From the NCBI GenBank assembly GCA_016295355.1, contig JAEDLK010000006.1, positions 1 through 64,000 of the forward strand: 64,000 nt of DNA. Reading direction: 5' to 3'. How positions within the stretch are numbered: the first letter of the stretch is position 1; every line of letters starts with the position of its first letter. Source of the DNA: Clostridiaceae bacterium. GTDB lineage: Bacteria; Bacillota; Clostridia; Oscillospirales; Acutalibacteraceae. The notes under the pieces were generated by a model. It worked only from the letters and a program-made list of their open reading frames with translations. It did not search any database and had not been told where the DNA came from. The position numbers and the translations under genes were made by a program. Positions 39,904-47,610 of the stretch are shown in pieces.

Positions 39904-40767
39904 ATGTTAGTATCTGCAAAGGAAATGTTGACAAAGGCCAAAGCCGGTCATTATGCCGTCGGTCAGTTCAACATCAATAACTTGGAATGGACAAAGGCTA
40001 TTCTACAGACTGCACAGGAAATGAATTCCCCGGTGATTTTGGGCGTTTCCGAGGGCGCCGGCAAGTATATGGGCGGTTATACCACCATCGTCGGTATGGT
40101 CAAGGGCATGATTAACGAGTTGGGCATCACGGTGCCGGTGGCTCTGCATTTGGATCATGGTAGTTATGAAGGCGCTAAGAAGTGCATTGAGGCTGGTTTT
40201 TCTTCGATTATGTTCGACGGCTCCCATTACCCGATTGCCGAAAATGTTGAAAAGACCACCGAACTGGTCGGCATTTGTAATGAACTGGGGCTTTCTTTGG
40301 AGGCTGAGGTCGGTGCTATCGGCGGTGAAGAAGACGGCGTGGTCGGCGGCGGTGAAGTGGCCGATCCGAAGGAATGCAAGATGATTGCCGATTTGGGTGT
40401 GACCATGCTGGCCGCCGGTATCGGTAATATTCACGGTAAGTATCCGGCCAACTGGAAAGGGCTGAGCTTTGAAACGTTGGCTGAGATTCAAGAATTGACC
40501 GGCACCATGCCGCTCGTTTTGCACGGCGGTTCCGGCATCCCCGAGGAAATGGTGAAAAAGGCCATCACCTTGGGTGTATCCAAGGTTAATGTGAACACCG
40601 AATGCCAGTTGGCTTTTGCTGAGGCTACCAGAAAGTATATCGAAGCCGGCAAAGATTTAGAGGGCAAGGGCTTTGACCCGAGAAAACTGTTGGCTCCCGG
40701 CGTTGAGGCCATAAAGGCAACCGTCCGTGAGAAGATGCAGTTGTTCGGTTCTGTGGACAAGGCTTAA
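39904..40767 (+). CDS. fba: Class II fructose-1,6-bisphosphate aldolase
   Basis: A 287-residue zinc aldolase of glycolysis and gluconeogenesis. The metal ligands are in VALHLDHGS (His-Asp-His) and later in GIGNIHGKYP and LHGGSGIPEE, the signature blocks of class IIA/B enzymes. VNVNTECQLAF near residue 230 is the phosphate-binding region. The start has AGGAGGAAAAA. It is a single-gene unit with its own promoter and terminator. The gene name follows Bacillota usage. Confidence 0.96.
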   Translation: MLVSAKEMLTKAKAGHYAVGQFNINNLEWTKAILQTAQEMNSPVILGVSEGAGKYMGGYTTIVGMVKGMINELGITVPVALHLDHGSYEGAKKCIEAGFSSIMFDGSHYPIAENVEKTTELVGICNELGLSLEAEVGAIGGEEDGVVGGGEVADPKECKMIADLGVTMLAAGIGNIHGKYPANWKGLSFETLAEIQELTGTMPLVLHGGSGIPEEMVKKAITLGVSKVNVNTECQLAFAEATRKYIEAGKDLEGKGFDPRKLLAPGVEAIKATVREKMQLFGSVDKA

Positions 40768-40785
40768 ATTTGCAGTAAATCAAAC

Positions 40786-40817
40786 AGAGCATCCTTTGGG
40801 TGCTCTGCTCTTTTTTG
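40786..40817 (+). terminator. Terminator after fba
   Basis: AGAGCATCC pairs with GGGTGCTCT (one G-U), followed by GCTCTTTTTT. Confidence 0.8.
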
Positions 40818-40826
40818 AGGTAAATT

Positions 40827-40997
40827 ATGGATTGCGAAACATGTTGTTACTATAGCTATGATGAGGATACAGAGGGCTCGGTTTGTGCCGCCAATATGGA
40901 CGAGGATGACTTTGTGCGGTTTTTGTCCCAAGGTCAAAAGGGCTGTCCGTATTATCGCAGGGAGGATGAATACGGCATTGTGCGTCATCAAAATTAA
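40827..40997 (+). CDS. Small Cys-rich protein, DUF6472-like
   Basis: A 56-residue acidic protein starting MDCETCCYYSYDEDTEG and ending GCPYYRREDEYGIVRHQN, with a GAGG site eight bases upstream. The cysteine layout C-x2-CC, then single Cys at about 20 and 40, and the Tyr-rich ends match a small clostridial family that I recall as DUF6472, likely binding zinc or iron. Function unknown. It lies 60 bp after fba, beyond its terminator. Confidence 0.75.
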   Translation: MDCETCCYYSYDEDTEGSVCAANMDEDDFVRFLSQGQKGCPYYRREDEYGIVRHQN

Positions 40998-41032
40998 GCA
41001 GTCTATTCGGTAAGCACTTAAAAAGGAATAGT

Positions 41033-41080
41033 AAAAGCACGGAGTGGTCATGCTTTGGCATGATGCATTCCGTGCTTTTT
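41033..41080. terminator. Bidirectional terminator
   Basis: AAAAGCACGGA pairs with TCCGTGCTTTT, with an inner hairpin TCATGC/GCATGA; T-runs on both strands. It separates the small Cys-rich gene from the convergent antiporter gene. Confidence 0.85.
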
Positions 41081-41108
41081 GTTGGTTGCGGAATCGGCGG
41101 TTAACGGT

Positions 41109-42122
41109 TTAGACGGGAATGCCGAAGAGTTGGAGAACCGGCCGTAAGAAGAAACTAATGGTTACGATATATCCAATGTAGACGGTTAGCAAGATGATGC
41201 CCTGCGTACGGGTGAACCGGCCACGCAACAGCATGGGGATAACTGCCAGGCTGATAATGAACAGACAAATCGGCATATCTAAGATCAGGTTTTGAGGGGA
41301 AACCGGGAATTCACGGCCGGACAACAAGGAGCAAATCGGCAGAATAATGGCAATATCTATGATGTTGGCTCCAATGACATTGCCGATCGACAAGGCGGAT
41401 TGCTTTTTAACAATAGCGGTAATGGTCGTCACCAGCTCCGGTAACGAGGTACCGATGGCAACGATGGTTGCAGAGATTACGGCCGCCGGGATATGCAACA
41501 TGGTGGCGATGGCGGTCGCTTGGTCGACCAATAGATCGGCACCTATCACAATGCCGGCAACGCCCAACACAAATTTAAGAATGTTGGTCATCACGGTTTT
41601 TTTGTCGTGAGGCACCTCACTGCGGTCGGCGCTTTCAGACTGCTGTTTGGCGCTGCGAACATTCTCAATGATGAACAACAAAAAGCAGAGAAACAAGAGG
41701 ATACTGCCCACAAAGGATAACTGATTTGCACCGGGGAAGTCACCTTTGAAGCTGAATAGCCATAATAACAGCGTTACACCAATGAGCAATAGAGATTTAA
41801 AGGCGTACTGACTGCGTTTGACAACGGCCGGCAGACAGATAATAGAGATGGATAATATCAAGCCGGTGTTGGCGGTCACACTGCCGACGGCGTTGCCGGT
41901 GGCGACGGCAATATCCGCTTCACTGCCCTTGATCGCACCGAAGGCCGACACAATTAACTCCGGTAGGGTAGTGGCTACGCTGACTACCGTGGCGCCGACA
42001 ATCAATTTAGGGATGCCCGAAGCCTCGGCAATCCAAGAGGCGGCGTCCACAAAAAAGTCGCCGCCCTTAACGATTAAGACAAGACCTAAAATAAACAACA
42101 GAATAATGATAAACAGCTCCAA
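41109..42122 (-). CDS. CaCA-family Na+/Ca2+-type exchanger
   Basis: A 337-residue membrane protein with about ten helices. The two alpha repeats of cation/Ca2+ exchangers are clear: GATVVSVATTLPELIVS with GNAVGSV, and SATIVAIGTSLPELVTTI with GNVIGANIID. Each carries the ion-binding Glu of LPEL. The YrbG/CaX-type branch exports Ca2+ or related divalents. The TTG start at 42122 follows AAAGGAG; a longer upstream frame would read through the riboswitch. Control by a yybP-ykoY element suggests that it exports Mn2+ or acts in Mn2+ tolerance. Confidence 0.9.
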   Translation of the reverse strand: MELFIIILLFILGLVLIVKGGDFFVDAASWIAEASGIPKLIVGATVVSVATTLPELIVSAFGAIKGSEADIAVATGNAVGSVTANTGLILSISIICLPAVVKRSQYAFKSLLLIGVTLLLWLFSFKGDFPGANQLSFVGSILLFLCFLLFIIENVRSAKQQSESADRSEVPHDKKTVMTNILKFVLGVAGIVIGADLLVDQATAIATMLHIPAAVISATIVAIGTSLPELVTTITAIVKKQSALSIGNVIGANIIDIAIILPICSLLSGREFPVSPQNLILDMPICLFIISLAVIPMLLRGRFTRTQGIILLTVYIGYIVTISFFLRPVLQLFGIPV

Positions 42123-42150
42123 GCAAAACGCTCCTTTATATACAGAAAAA

Positions 42151-42297
42151 ATAAAACCTCCGACACCTGTTTTGGGCGTCGAAGGTCTTGTTCCGCAAAA
42201 CCGGTTATATAACCACGGCAAAGCCGGAGAATGTTGGCTATATAATATGTTGCCGAGGAAAACCCGTCATGCAACACAAACTACTCCCCTTCGGGAT
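42151..42297 (-). promoter_or_regulatory. yybP-ykoY (Mn2+) riboswitch with terminator
   Basis: On the minus strand the aptamer begins CGAAGGGGAGTAG (42295-42283) and ends AACAAGACCTTCG (42192-42180), the two conserved internal-loop strands of the manganese riboswitch, with the arms between. CGAAGG pairs with CCTTCG in P1. The same CCTTCG also forms the 5' arm of an 11-bp terminator stem (42185-42175 with 42167-42157, loop between), followed by TTTTATTTTTT. P1 and the terminator are therefore mutually exclusive, which predicts an ON switch with Mn2+. Confidence 0.92.
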
Positions 42298-42320
42298 GAA
42301 GAACCGCATCGTATGCAAGC

Positions 42321-42349
42321 ATTATACAGTATACCGTATGAAAATGCAA
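42321..42349 (-). promoter_or_regulatory. Promoter of the riboswitch-antiporter unit
   Basis: Minus-strand TTGCAT (42349-42344), 17 bp spacer, TATAAT (42326-42321). Confidence 0.75.
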
Positions 42350-42355
42350 GCGCTA

Positions 42356-43117
42356 TTATGCTTTTGAAATTTTCATGATAAAGGAATAGGGCAACAGACG
42401 GGATAAAAGGTGATAGAACCGATAGAAAAATCGGTCGGTGCAGACGGCCTTCTTCCTTTGTGAAAGGCGCAAGGCCTTTTTGGCAATATGTTCCGGCAAC
42501 ACTCGAGGTAGGGTATCAAAGGTATGCGAGGCTCCCGGGTCTATGTGAGCGACCGGCAAAAATTCGGTGTCCATGGGGCCGGGACAGACTGCCAGCACAT
42601 TGATGCCTTGCTTGCGGCACTCAAAGCGAAGCCCCTGTGAAAAATGATAGACAAAGGCTTTGGTGGCACTGTAGACCGTCAAACGGGGATTGGGGGCAAA
42701 GGAGGCGATGGAGGCGACATTGATGATTTCGCCGCCGGCCTTCATATAGGGGAGCACAAGGCCGGTCACCGCCGTCAACGCTTCACAGTTCAAGCGAATT
42801 TGACCCACACTCTTTTCAAGCGGGACATCGGCAAAGTTACCAAGCTGACCAAAACCGGCGTTGTTGATAAGATAGGCCACCTCCGGTTCGGTGTCTTTGA
42901 GCACATCAGATAGCTGGGTTAGGTCATTTTCATTGGTTAAATCAAGAGGTAAAACAAAACAACGCTCCTCGCCGATAAGCTGTGCCAGTTTCTCCAGCCG
43001 GTCACGCCGACGGGCGATCAGCCAAAAGGATTCGATATCAGGATAACGATCGGCCAGTGCCGTGGCAAATTCCCGTCCGAGTCCGGATGAAGCACCGGTG
43101 ATGATAGCAGTTTTCAT
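42356..43117 (-). CDS. Short-chain dehydrogenase/reductase
   Basis: A 253-residue classical SDR. The cofactor motif is TGASSGLGREFA, NNAGFG marks the fold, and the catalytic Tyr-x3-Lys is VYSATKAFVYH with Ser in VASIAS. The C-terminal part (about 200-250) is hydrophobic with a Tyr/Phe-rich stretch, so it may touch the membrane. Close to YqjQ/DltE-type enzymes by general pattern. The substrate is unknown. It has a GGGGGG site and its own promoter. Confidence 0.9.
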   Translation of the reverse strand: MKTAIITGASSGLGREFATALADRYPDIESFWLIARRRDRLEKLAQLIGEERCFVLPLDLTNENDLTQLSDVLKDTEPEVAYLINNAGFGQLGNFADVPLEKSVGQIRLNCEALTAVTGLVLPYMKAGGEIINVASIASFAPNPRLTVYSATKAFVYHFSQGLRFECRKQGINVLAVCPGPMDTEFLPVAHIDPGASHTFDTLPRVLPEHIAKKALRLSQRKKAVCTDRFFYRFYHLLSRLLPYSFIMKISKA

Positions 43118-43144
43118 AACGACCCCCCTTTTTTTCTTGACAGT

Positions 43145-43173
43145 ATTCTACCATAAAATGCGTGAAAAATCAA
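43145..43173 (-). promoter_or_regulatory. Promoter of the SDR gene
   Basis: Minus-strand TTGATT (43173-43168), 17 bp spacer, TAGAAT (43150-43145). Confidence 0.65.
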
Positions 43174-43187
43174 CCGTCAAAACCCAG

Positions 43188-43216
43188 TTGCATTCCGTGC
43201 GTACTTCCTCTATAAT
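43188..43216 (+). promoter_or_regulatory. Promoter of the GNAT gene
   Basis: TTGCAT (43188-43193), 17 bp spacer, TATAAT (43211-43216), 40 bp upstream of the GTG start. Confidence 0.75.
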
Positions 43217-43255
43217 GGAGGAAATCTACTGTATCGGATTTCGGAGGGAAAAACA

Positions 43256-43792
43256 GTGACAATCAAGCAATGGGAAGAGGCTTACGGTATTCTGGAGGCC
43301 AGCTTTGAACCAAATGAGCTTCGGGGGAAAGAAGCGTTTTTAGCTCTTAGGGATCATCCGAACTTTCGCCTGCATACCGTTGAAAAGGAAGGACATATGG
43401 ACGGCATGATCGGCTACTGGCTATTGGATGGCTTTTGCTTTGTGGAGTATCTTGCGCTTCGCAGTGAATGTCGGGGAAAGGGGACCGGTTCGTCCTTGCT
43501 TCATCAGTTTCTTTCTTATGTGGATCAAACGGTCTTTTTGGAGGTGGATCCACCCGGAACCGATGTGTTTTCCATGCGTCGAATCCGGTTTTACGAGCGC
43601 GCAGGGTTTGTGATGAATGATTATTTTTATAAACAGCCGGCCTATTGTGCAGAGAAAAAGCCGTTGGTGATGAAGGTGATGACCTATCCGGCAGCCTTGT
43701 CACAGGAGGAATTCTACCGGATGAGGGACTGCGTCTATCATACGGTTTATGCTGACCAAATAAGGAACAATCCTTCACAATATTTTTCTTGA
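43256..43792 (+). CDS. GNAT-family N-acetyltransferase
   Basis: A 178-residue acetyl-CoA-dependent transferase. The core motif is LALRSECRGKGTGSSLLHQFL, the pyrophosphate-binding R/Q-x-x-G-x-G/A of GNATs, and FLEVDPPGT with RIRFYERAGFV gives the later strand and Tyr. The start is GTG with GGAGGG upstream. Its acceptor (amino acid, antibiotic or protein) cannot be told. The rplU promoter lies partly in its 3' end. Confidence 0.88.
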   Translation: MTIKQWEEAYGILEASFEPNELRGKEAFLALRDHPNFRLHTVEKEGHMDGMIGYWLLDGFCFVEYLALRSECRGKGTGSSLLHQFLSYVDQTVFLEVDPPGTDVFSMRRIRFYERAGFVMNDYFYKQPAYCAEKKPLVMKVMTYPAALSQEEFYRMRDCVYHTVYADQIRNNPSQYFS

Positions 43793-43817
43793 CAAGCAAT
43801 ACGGCGTGTGATAGAAT
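43789..43817 (+). promoter_or_regulatory. Promoter of rplU-prp-rpmA
   Basis: TTGACA (43789-43794), 17 bp spacer, TAGAAT (43812-43817) with a TGn extension. The -35 overlaps the GNAT stop codon. Confidence 0.8.
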
Positions 43818-43823
43818 AGATAA

Positions 43824-43909
43824 GCCGCATATTGGAGGCTTTGTTAAGTCATGCCCCTTTGGGTGTGCGCCTACCCGTAGCGAGACTGAATGAAAGCAGG
43901 TGCAACCAG
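43824..43909 (+). promoter_or_regulatory. Candidate L21 leader
   Basis: An 86-nt leader with GGGT/ACCC around 43861-43876 and other short pairings, in the place where Bacillota have the L21 (rplU) leader RNA. The assignment rests on position and length more than on motif matching. Confidence 0.5.
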
Positions 43910-44215
43910 ATGTATGCAATTATTGAGACCGGTGGAAAACAGTTCCGTGTTACTGAAGGCGATGTGATTTATGTTGAGAAACTCAACGCCCAGGTTGACG
44001 AAGAGGTTGTTTTCGATAAGGTTGTTGCGATCAGCAACGGCAAGCTCAAGGTCGGCAAGCCTTATGTTAAGGATGCTGCCGTAAAGGGTGTTGTTCTCAA
44101 AAACGGCAAGGCCAAAAAGGTTACCGTTTTTACTTACAAGCCTAAAAAGAGCAGTTCTCGCAAGATGGGTCACAGACAGCCCTACACCAAGGTTGAAATC
44201 AAAGAAATCGGTTGA
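43910..44215 (+). CDS. rplU: 50S ribosomal protein L21
   Basis: A 101-residue protein starting MYAIIETGGKQFRVTEGD, with the KPKKSSSRKMGHRQPYTKVEI signature near the C-terminus. It binds 23S rRNA. First gene of rplU-prp-rpmA. AGGTG precedes the ATG at 43910. Confidence 0.97.
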   Translation: MYAIIETGGKQFRVTEGDVIYVEKLNAQVDEEVVFDKVVAISNGKLKVGKPYVKDAAVKGVVLKNGKAKKVTVFTYKPKKSSSRKMGHRQPYTKVEIKEIG

Positions 44216-44221
44216 TTTTTC

Positions 44222-44539
44222 ATGACCGGTGTAACATTTTTTTCGGAGAACGGTGTTTTGACCGGCTTCTCCGTTTGCGGGCACAGCACGCAAAACAGCC
44301 GTGACACGCAAGGCAAACTGGTATGTTCTGCTGTTTCCAGTGCCGCTTATTTGACCGCCAACACGATTCTTGAGGTTATCGGGGATCCGGCGCAGGTAAC
44401 GGTTGACGAGGCAGTGATGGAACTTCACCTTAAGAACCCCGGCAAAGAAAGTCGGGCGGTGTTAGAAGGGTTCCGCCTTCATATCACAGAGCTTGCTAAG
44501 CAGTACGGCAACAGAATTCAAATTATTACGGAGGTGTAG
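44222..44539 (+). CDS. prp: Ribosomal-processing cysteine protease Prp
   Basis: A 105-residue protease that removes the N-terminal extension of L27. The catalytic His is in VCGHSTQN and Cys in LVCSAVSSAAY. It sits between rplU and rpmA, its conserved place in Bacillota, and its target is the next gene. A weak ribosome site and 6 bp spacing from rplU suggest coupled translation. Confidence 0.95.
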   Translation: MTGVTFFSENGVLTGFSVCGHSTQNSRDTQGKLVCSAVSSAAYLTANTILEVIGDPAQVTVDEAVMELHLKNPGKESRAVLEGFRLHITELAKQYGNRIQIITEV

Positions 44540-44542
44540 GTT

Positions 44543-44827
44543 ATGTTAAACATCAACATTCAGTTGTTCGCCCATAAAAAAGGAATGGGCTCCACCAAGA
44601 ACGGCCGTGACAGTGAGTCCAAGCGTCTTGGTGTGAAGCGGGCGGACGGTCAGTTTGTTTTGGCCGGTAACATCCTCGTCCGTCAGAGAGGCACTCACAT
44701 TCATCCCGGTAACAATGTCGGTCTGGGATCGGATGATACCCTGTTCGCCCTGATTGACGGCAAGGTTCGGTTCGAGCGTGTAGGCCGCGACCGTAAACAG
44801 GTCAGCATTTACGCTGTAGAACAGTAA
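44543..44827 (+). CDS. rpmA: 50S ribosomal protein L27 with Prp-cleaved extension
   Basis: A 94-residue protein. The first nine residues MLNINIQLF are the extension cut by Prp; the cleavage motif IQLFAHKKG is present, with mature L27 starting AHKKGMGSTKNGRDS. The N-terminal tail of mature L27 reaches the peptidyl transferase centre, so cleavage is essential for function in such organisms. GGAGGTG precedes the ATG. Confidence 0.97.
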   Translation: MLNINIQLFAHKKGMGSTKNGRDSESKRLGVKRADGQFVLAGNILVRQRGTHIHPGNNVGLGSDDTLFALIDGKVRFERVGRDRKQVSIYAVEQ

Positions 44828-44837
44828 GTCACACATG

Positions 44838-44871
44838 ACGGCTCGGGTGGGAACGCCTGAGCCGTTTTTTA
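44838..44871 (+). terminator. Terminator after rpmA
   Basis: ACGGCTCGGGT pairs with GCCTGAGCCGT (G-U pairs), followed by TTTTTT. Confidence 0.85.
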
Positions 44872-44909
44872 TCATAAGCCGGTTTTCGGCTTGAAAGAAA
44901 GAGAACAGT

Positions 44910-46187
44910 ATGTTTATTGATGTAGCACAGATTCATCTAAAGGCAGGCAACGGCGGTAACGGCTGTGTATCCTTCCACCGTGAAAAGTATGTAGCGGCCG
45001 GCGGACCGGACGGCGGTGACGGCGGTCGGGGCGGCAATATCTTGTTTTATGCCGACGATAACCTGTCCACACTGGCGGATTTTCGCTATAAAAAGAAATA
45101 CGAAGCACCGGCAGGGTCGGATGGACGCGCCGGGCGTCAAAGCGGTCGAAAAGCCGAGGATTTGGTCATTGGTGTGCCCCGCGGTACGCTGATCAAGGAC
45201 AGTGCTTCGGGTAAAATCATTGCCGATGTGTGCGACACGACACCGCAGATCATTGCCAGAGGGGGTAACGGCGGATGGGGCAACAGTCATTTTGCCAATG
45301 CCACCCGTCAGGTTCCCCGTTTTGCCAAGCCGGGCGCTCCCGGCGAGGAATTGGATGTCACGCTGGAACTGAAGCTGTTGGCCGATGTCGGTCTGATCGG
45401 CTTTCCCAATGTGGGCAAATCCACCCTCATTTCGGTGGTGAGCGAGGCCAAGCCGAAGATTGCCGACTATCACTTTACCACCTTGACCCCGGTGTTGGGT
45501 GTGGTGCGCATGGGACAGGGCAGTTCTTTTGTGATGGCCGATATTCCGGGATTGATTGAGGGGGCCGGCGAGGGTGTCGGACTCGGTCATGAGTTTTTAC
45601 GCCATGTGGAGCGTTGTCGGTTGCTGGTTCATGTGTTGGATATTGCCGGGAGCGAAGGGCGGGATCCGCTGGAGGATTTTGAGAAAATCAATCACGAGCT
45701 GGCAGTCTACAATCCGGAGTTGGCCACCCGTGAGCAGATTGTGGTCGGCAATAAGTGTGATTTGACCGATGATGAAACCGTTGAGCGCATTAAACAGTAT
45801 TTTACGGATAAAGGCTATGCCTTTTTCCCCGTCATGGCGGCTATTGCCCACGGCACAAAGGAATTGATTGATTATGTTGCGGCCAGACTGGCAACCCTGG
45901 AGCCGGTTAAACGCTATGAGAGTGAAATCGCTCCCGAAGAACTGCATTTGCCCGACCGAAAGGGTCGTACCTTCAGCATTCGTAAAGACGGCGATGTTTT
46001 CTATGTGGAGGATTGCGCTTGGTTGGAGCCGATTATGAACACCGTTAACCCGGAGGATTATGAATCTTTGCAGTATTTTGAACGGGTTCTGCGCAACAGC
46101 GGGATCATTCAGGCACTCAAAAGGGCTGGCGTTAACGAAGGGGATCTGGTAAATGTCAACGATTTCGAGTTTGAATATGTCCCATGA
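44910..46187 (+). CDS. obg: GTPase ObgE/CgtA
   Basis: A 425-residue ribosome-assembly GTPase. The Gly-rich Obg fold (1-158, KAGNGGNGCVSFHREKYV) is followed by the G domain with P-loop GFPNVGKSTL, ADIPGLIEGA, NKCD and a C-terminal OCT domain (about 345-425). It acts in 50S maturation and stress control. It lies after rplU-prp-rpmA, its usual neighbourhood, and overlaps the mrnC frame. Confidence 0.96.
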   Translation: MFIDVAQIHLKAGNGGNGCVSFHREKYVAAGGPDGGDGGRGGNILFYADDNLSTLADFRYKKKYEAPAGSDGRAGRQSGRKAEDLVIGVPRGTLIKDSASGKIIADVCDTTPQIIARGGNGGWGNSHFANATRQVPRFAKPGAPGEELDVTLELKLLADVGLIGFPNVGKSTLISVVSEAKPKIADYHFTTLTPVLGVVRMGQGSSFVMADIPGLIEGAGEGVGLGHEFLRHVERCRLLVHVLDIAGSEGRDPLEDFEKINHELAVYNPELATREQIVVGNKCDLTDDETVERIKQYFTDKGYAFFPVMAAIAHGTKELIDYVAARLATLEPVKRYESEIAPEELHLPDRKGRTFSIRKDGDVFYVEDCAWLEPIMNTVNPEDYESLQYFERVLRNSGIIQALKRAGVNEGDLVNVNDFEFEYVP

Positions 46188-46575
46188 TGAATTCCGGCCG
46201 GAGATCGTGAATCCGGCCACATATGCCTTTGTGGGTGATGCGGTTTACGGCCTGTTGGTTCGCTCATGCTTGGCCAAGGTGCCACGCCCTTCGGGGCAAT
46301 TACATACCGCCTCGGTGGGGCTGGTCAGCGCTACGGCGCAGGCACGGGCTATGGCGCTGATTGAGCCGGAATTGTCTGAGGATGAAAAGGCCATATACCG
46401 TCGGGGTCGTAATTTTCATACATCGCACAGTCCCAAAAACGCCAGTGTTGGCGAGTATCATGCCGCCACGGGACTCGAAACGCTGTTCGGTTATTTGTAT
46501 TTAAGCGGACAAGCAGCTCGGTTAGAAAGACTGTTTTCACTCATATGGGAGGAATTCTCGGCAACACTATCTTAA
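46153..46575 (+). CDS. mrnC: Mini-ribonuclease III
   Basis: A 140-residue RNase III-like protein without a dsRNA-binding domain. The catalytic helix YAFVGDAVYGLLVRS and the second acidic block VGEYHAATGLETLFGYLYL are present. It matures 23S rRNA in Bacillota. The start is uncertain: ATG 46153 has AGGGGA eight bases upstream but overlaps obg by 35 bp; ATG 46177 would give MSHDEFRPEIVNPATY with a weaker site. Confidence 0.92.
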   Translation: MSTISSLNMSHDEFRPEIVNPATYAFVGDAVYGLLVRSCLAKVPRPSGQLHTASVGLVSATAQARAMALIEPELSEDEKAIYRRGRNFHTSHSPKNASVGEYHAATGLETLFGYLYLSGQAARLERLFSLIWEEFSATLS

Positions 46576-46666
46576 GATAAATGAAAAAATCCGAATGCGT
46601 ATGGTTGGGTGACGCATCGGTTGGCTTTCGTTTATCGTCTTTGAAGATAAAAAAGGCGGTGTTGTC

Positions 46667-47530
46667 GTGGAACGAATATCCATTAAGAAAACCGCACAGG
46701 ATCTGCTGTATTTTTCGGCAGGCTGTGCGGTTTATTCGGCGGCGGTGGAGATGTTTATCAGTCCGGCCGCTTTAACACCCGGTGGTATTTCGGGACTTGG
46801 TATGCTATTGGAGCTAAAAACCGGTATTCCTATCGGCTTGACGGTGTTTTTACTGAATCTGCCACTACTCTGGATTTGCTACGGAAAGTTCGGGCGAGCC
46901 TTCATCGCCAAGACGGCAGTTTGCGTGTTTCTGTTATCCCTGTTTTTAGAGCTGGCCACCTTATTGCCGCCGATTCAAACAGACCGCATTTTGGCCGGTT
47001 TATTCGGTGGGGTGATGACCGGATTCGGCATTAGTTTGGTGCTGTTGCGAGGCGGTACAACAGGCGGTGTGGATACGCTGGCGCATTTGCTGCACAGTTA
47101 TCGGCCTTCCTTAACTGTCGGGCGCATTTTTCTTTTTTGTGATGCTGTGGTAATTCTTTTAACCGCTCTTTATTTTCGGGATGTGACCAGTGCGCTGTAT
47201 TCCGCAGTGTCGCTGTATCTGTCAAGCAGACTGATTGACGCCATACTTTACGGTGGCGATAAGGGAAAGGTCATTTATATTCTTTCTTCACATCACGATC
47301 AAATCAGCCGGGCACTGCTGATTGAAATCGGCCGGGGTGTTACGGTGATTCCTGTGTGGGGGGCTTATACCGGACGTGACGGACGGATGTTGATGTGTGC
47401 TGTGCGCCGTGAAGAGGTCGCCGCTGTGCGTCAAACGGTTTATCGCATTGACGAGCACGCTTTTACCATGATTTGCGAGGCCGGGGATATTACGGGAGAG
47501 GGGTTTCAAAAAACAGGAATTGACAAATGA
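46667..47530 (+). CDS. YitT family membrane protein
   Basis: A 287-residue protein with five to six helices (residues about 10-180) and a C-terminal DUF2179 domain (about 210-275). AALTPGGISGLGMLLELKTGIPIGLTVFLLNLPLL and RGGTTGGVDTLAHLL are YitT signatures. The family is common in Bacillota, with a transporter-like fold and unknown substrate. GTG start, with a short hairpin (CCGAATGCGT/ACGCATCGG) about 70 bp upstream. Its 3' end contains the promoter of the amino-acid permease gene. Confidence 0.9.
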   Translation: MERISIKKTAQDLLYFSAGCAVYSAAVEMFISPAALTPGGISGLGMLLELKTGIPIGLTVFLLNLPLLWICYGKFGRAFIAKTAVCVFLLSLFLELATLLPPIQTDRILAGLFGGVMTGFGISLVLLRGGTTGGVDTLAHLLHSYRPSLTVGRIFLFCDAVVILLTALYFRDVTSALYSAVSLYLSSRLIDAILYGGDKGKVIYILSSHHDQISRALLIEIGRGVTVIPVWGAYTGRDGRMLMCAVRREEVAAVRQTVYRIDEHAFTMICEAGDITGEGFQKTGIDK

Positions 47531-47548
47531 GTGCATTTGCGGTATAAT
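47520..47548 (+). promoter_or_regulatory. Consensus promoter of the APC permease gene
   Basis: TTGACA (47520-47525), 17 bp spacer, TATAAT (47543-47548). It overlaps the last codons of the YitT gene. Confidence 0.85.
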
Positions 47549-47610
47549 GATGCAGATGTCTTGAGTCGATTGTTATTGAGTCGGCAGACAGAAACCAGGG
47601 GGGAAAGATA

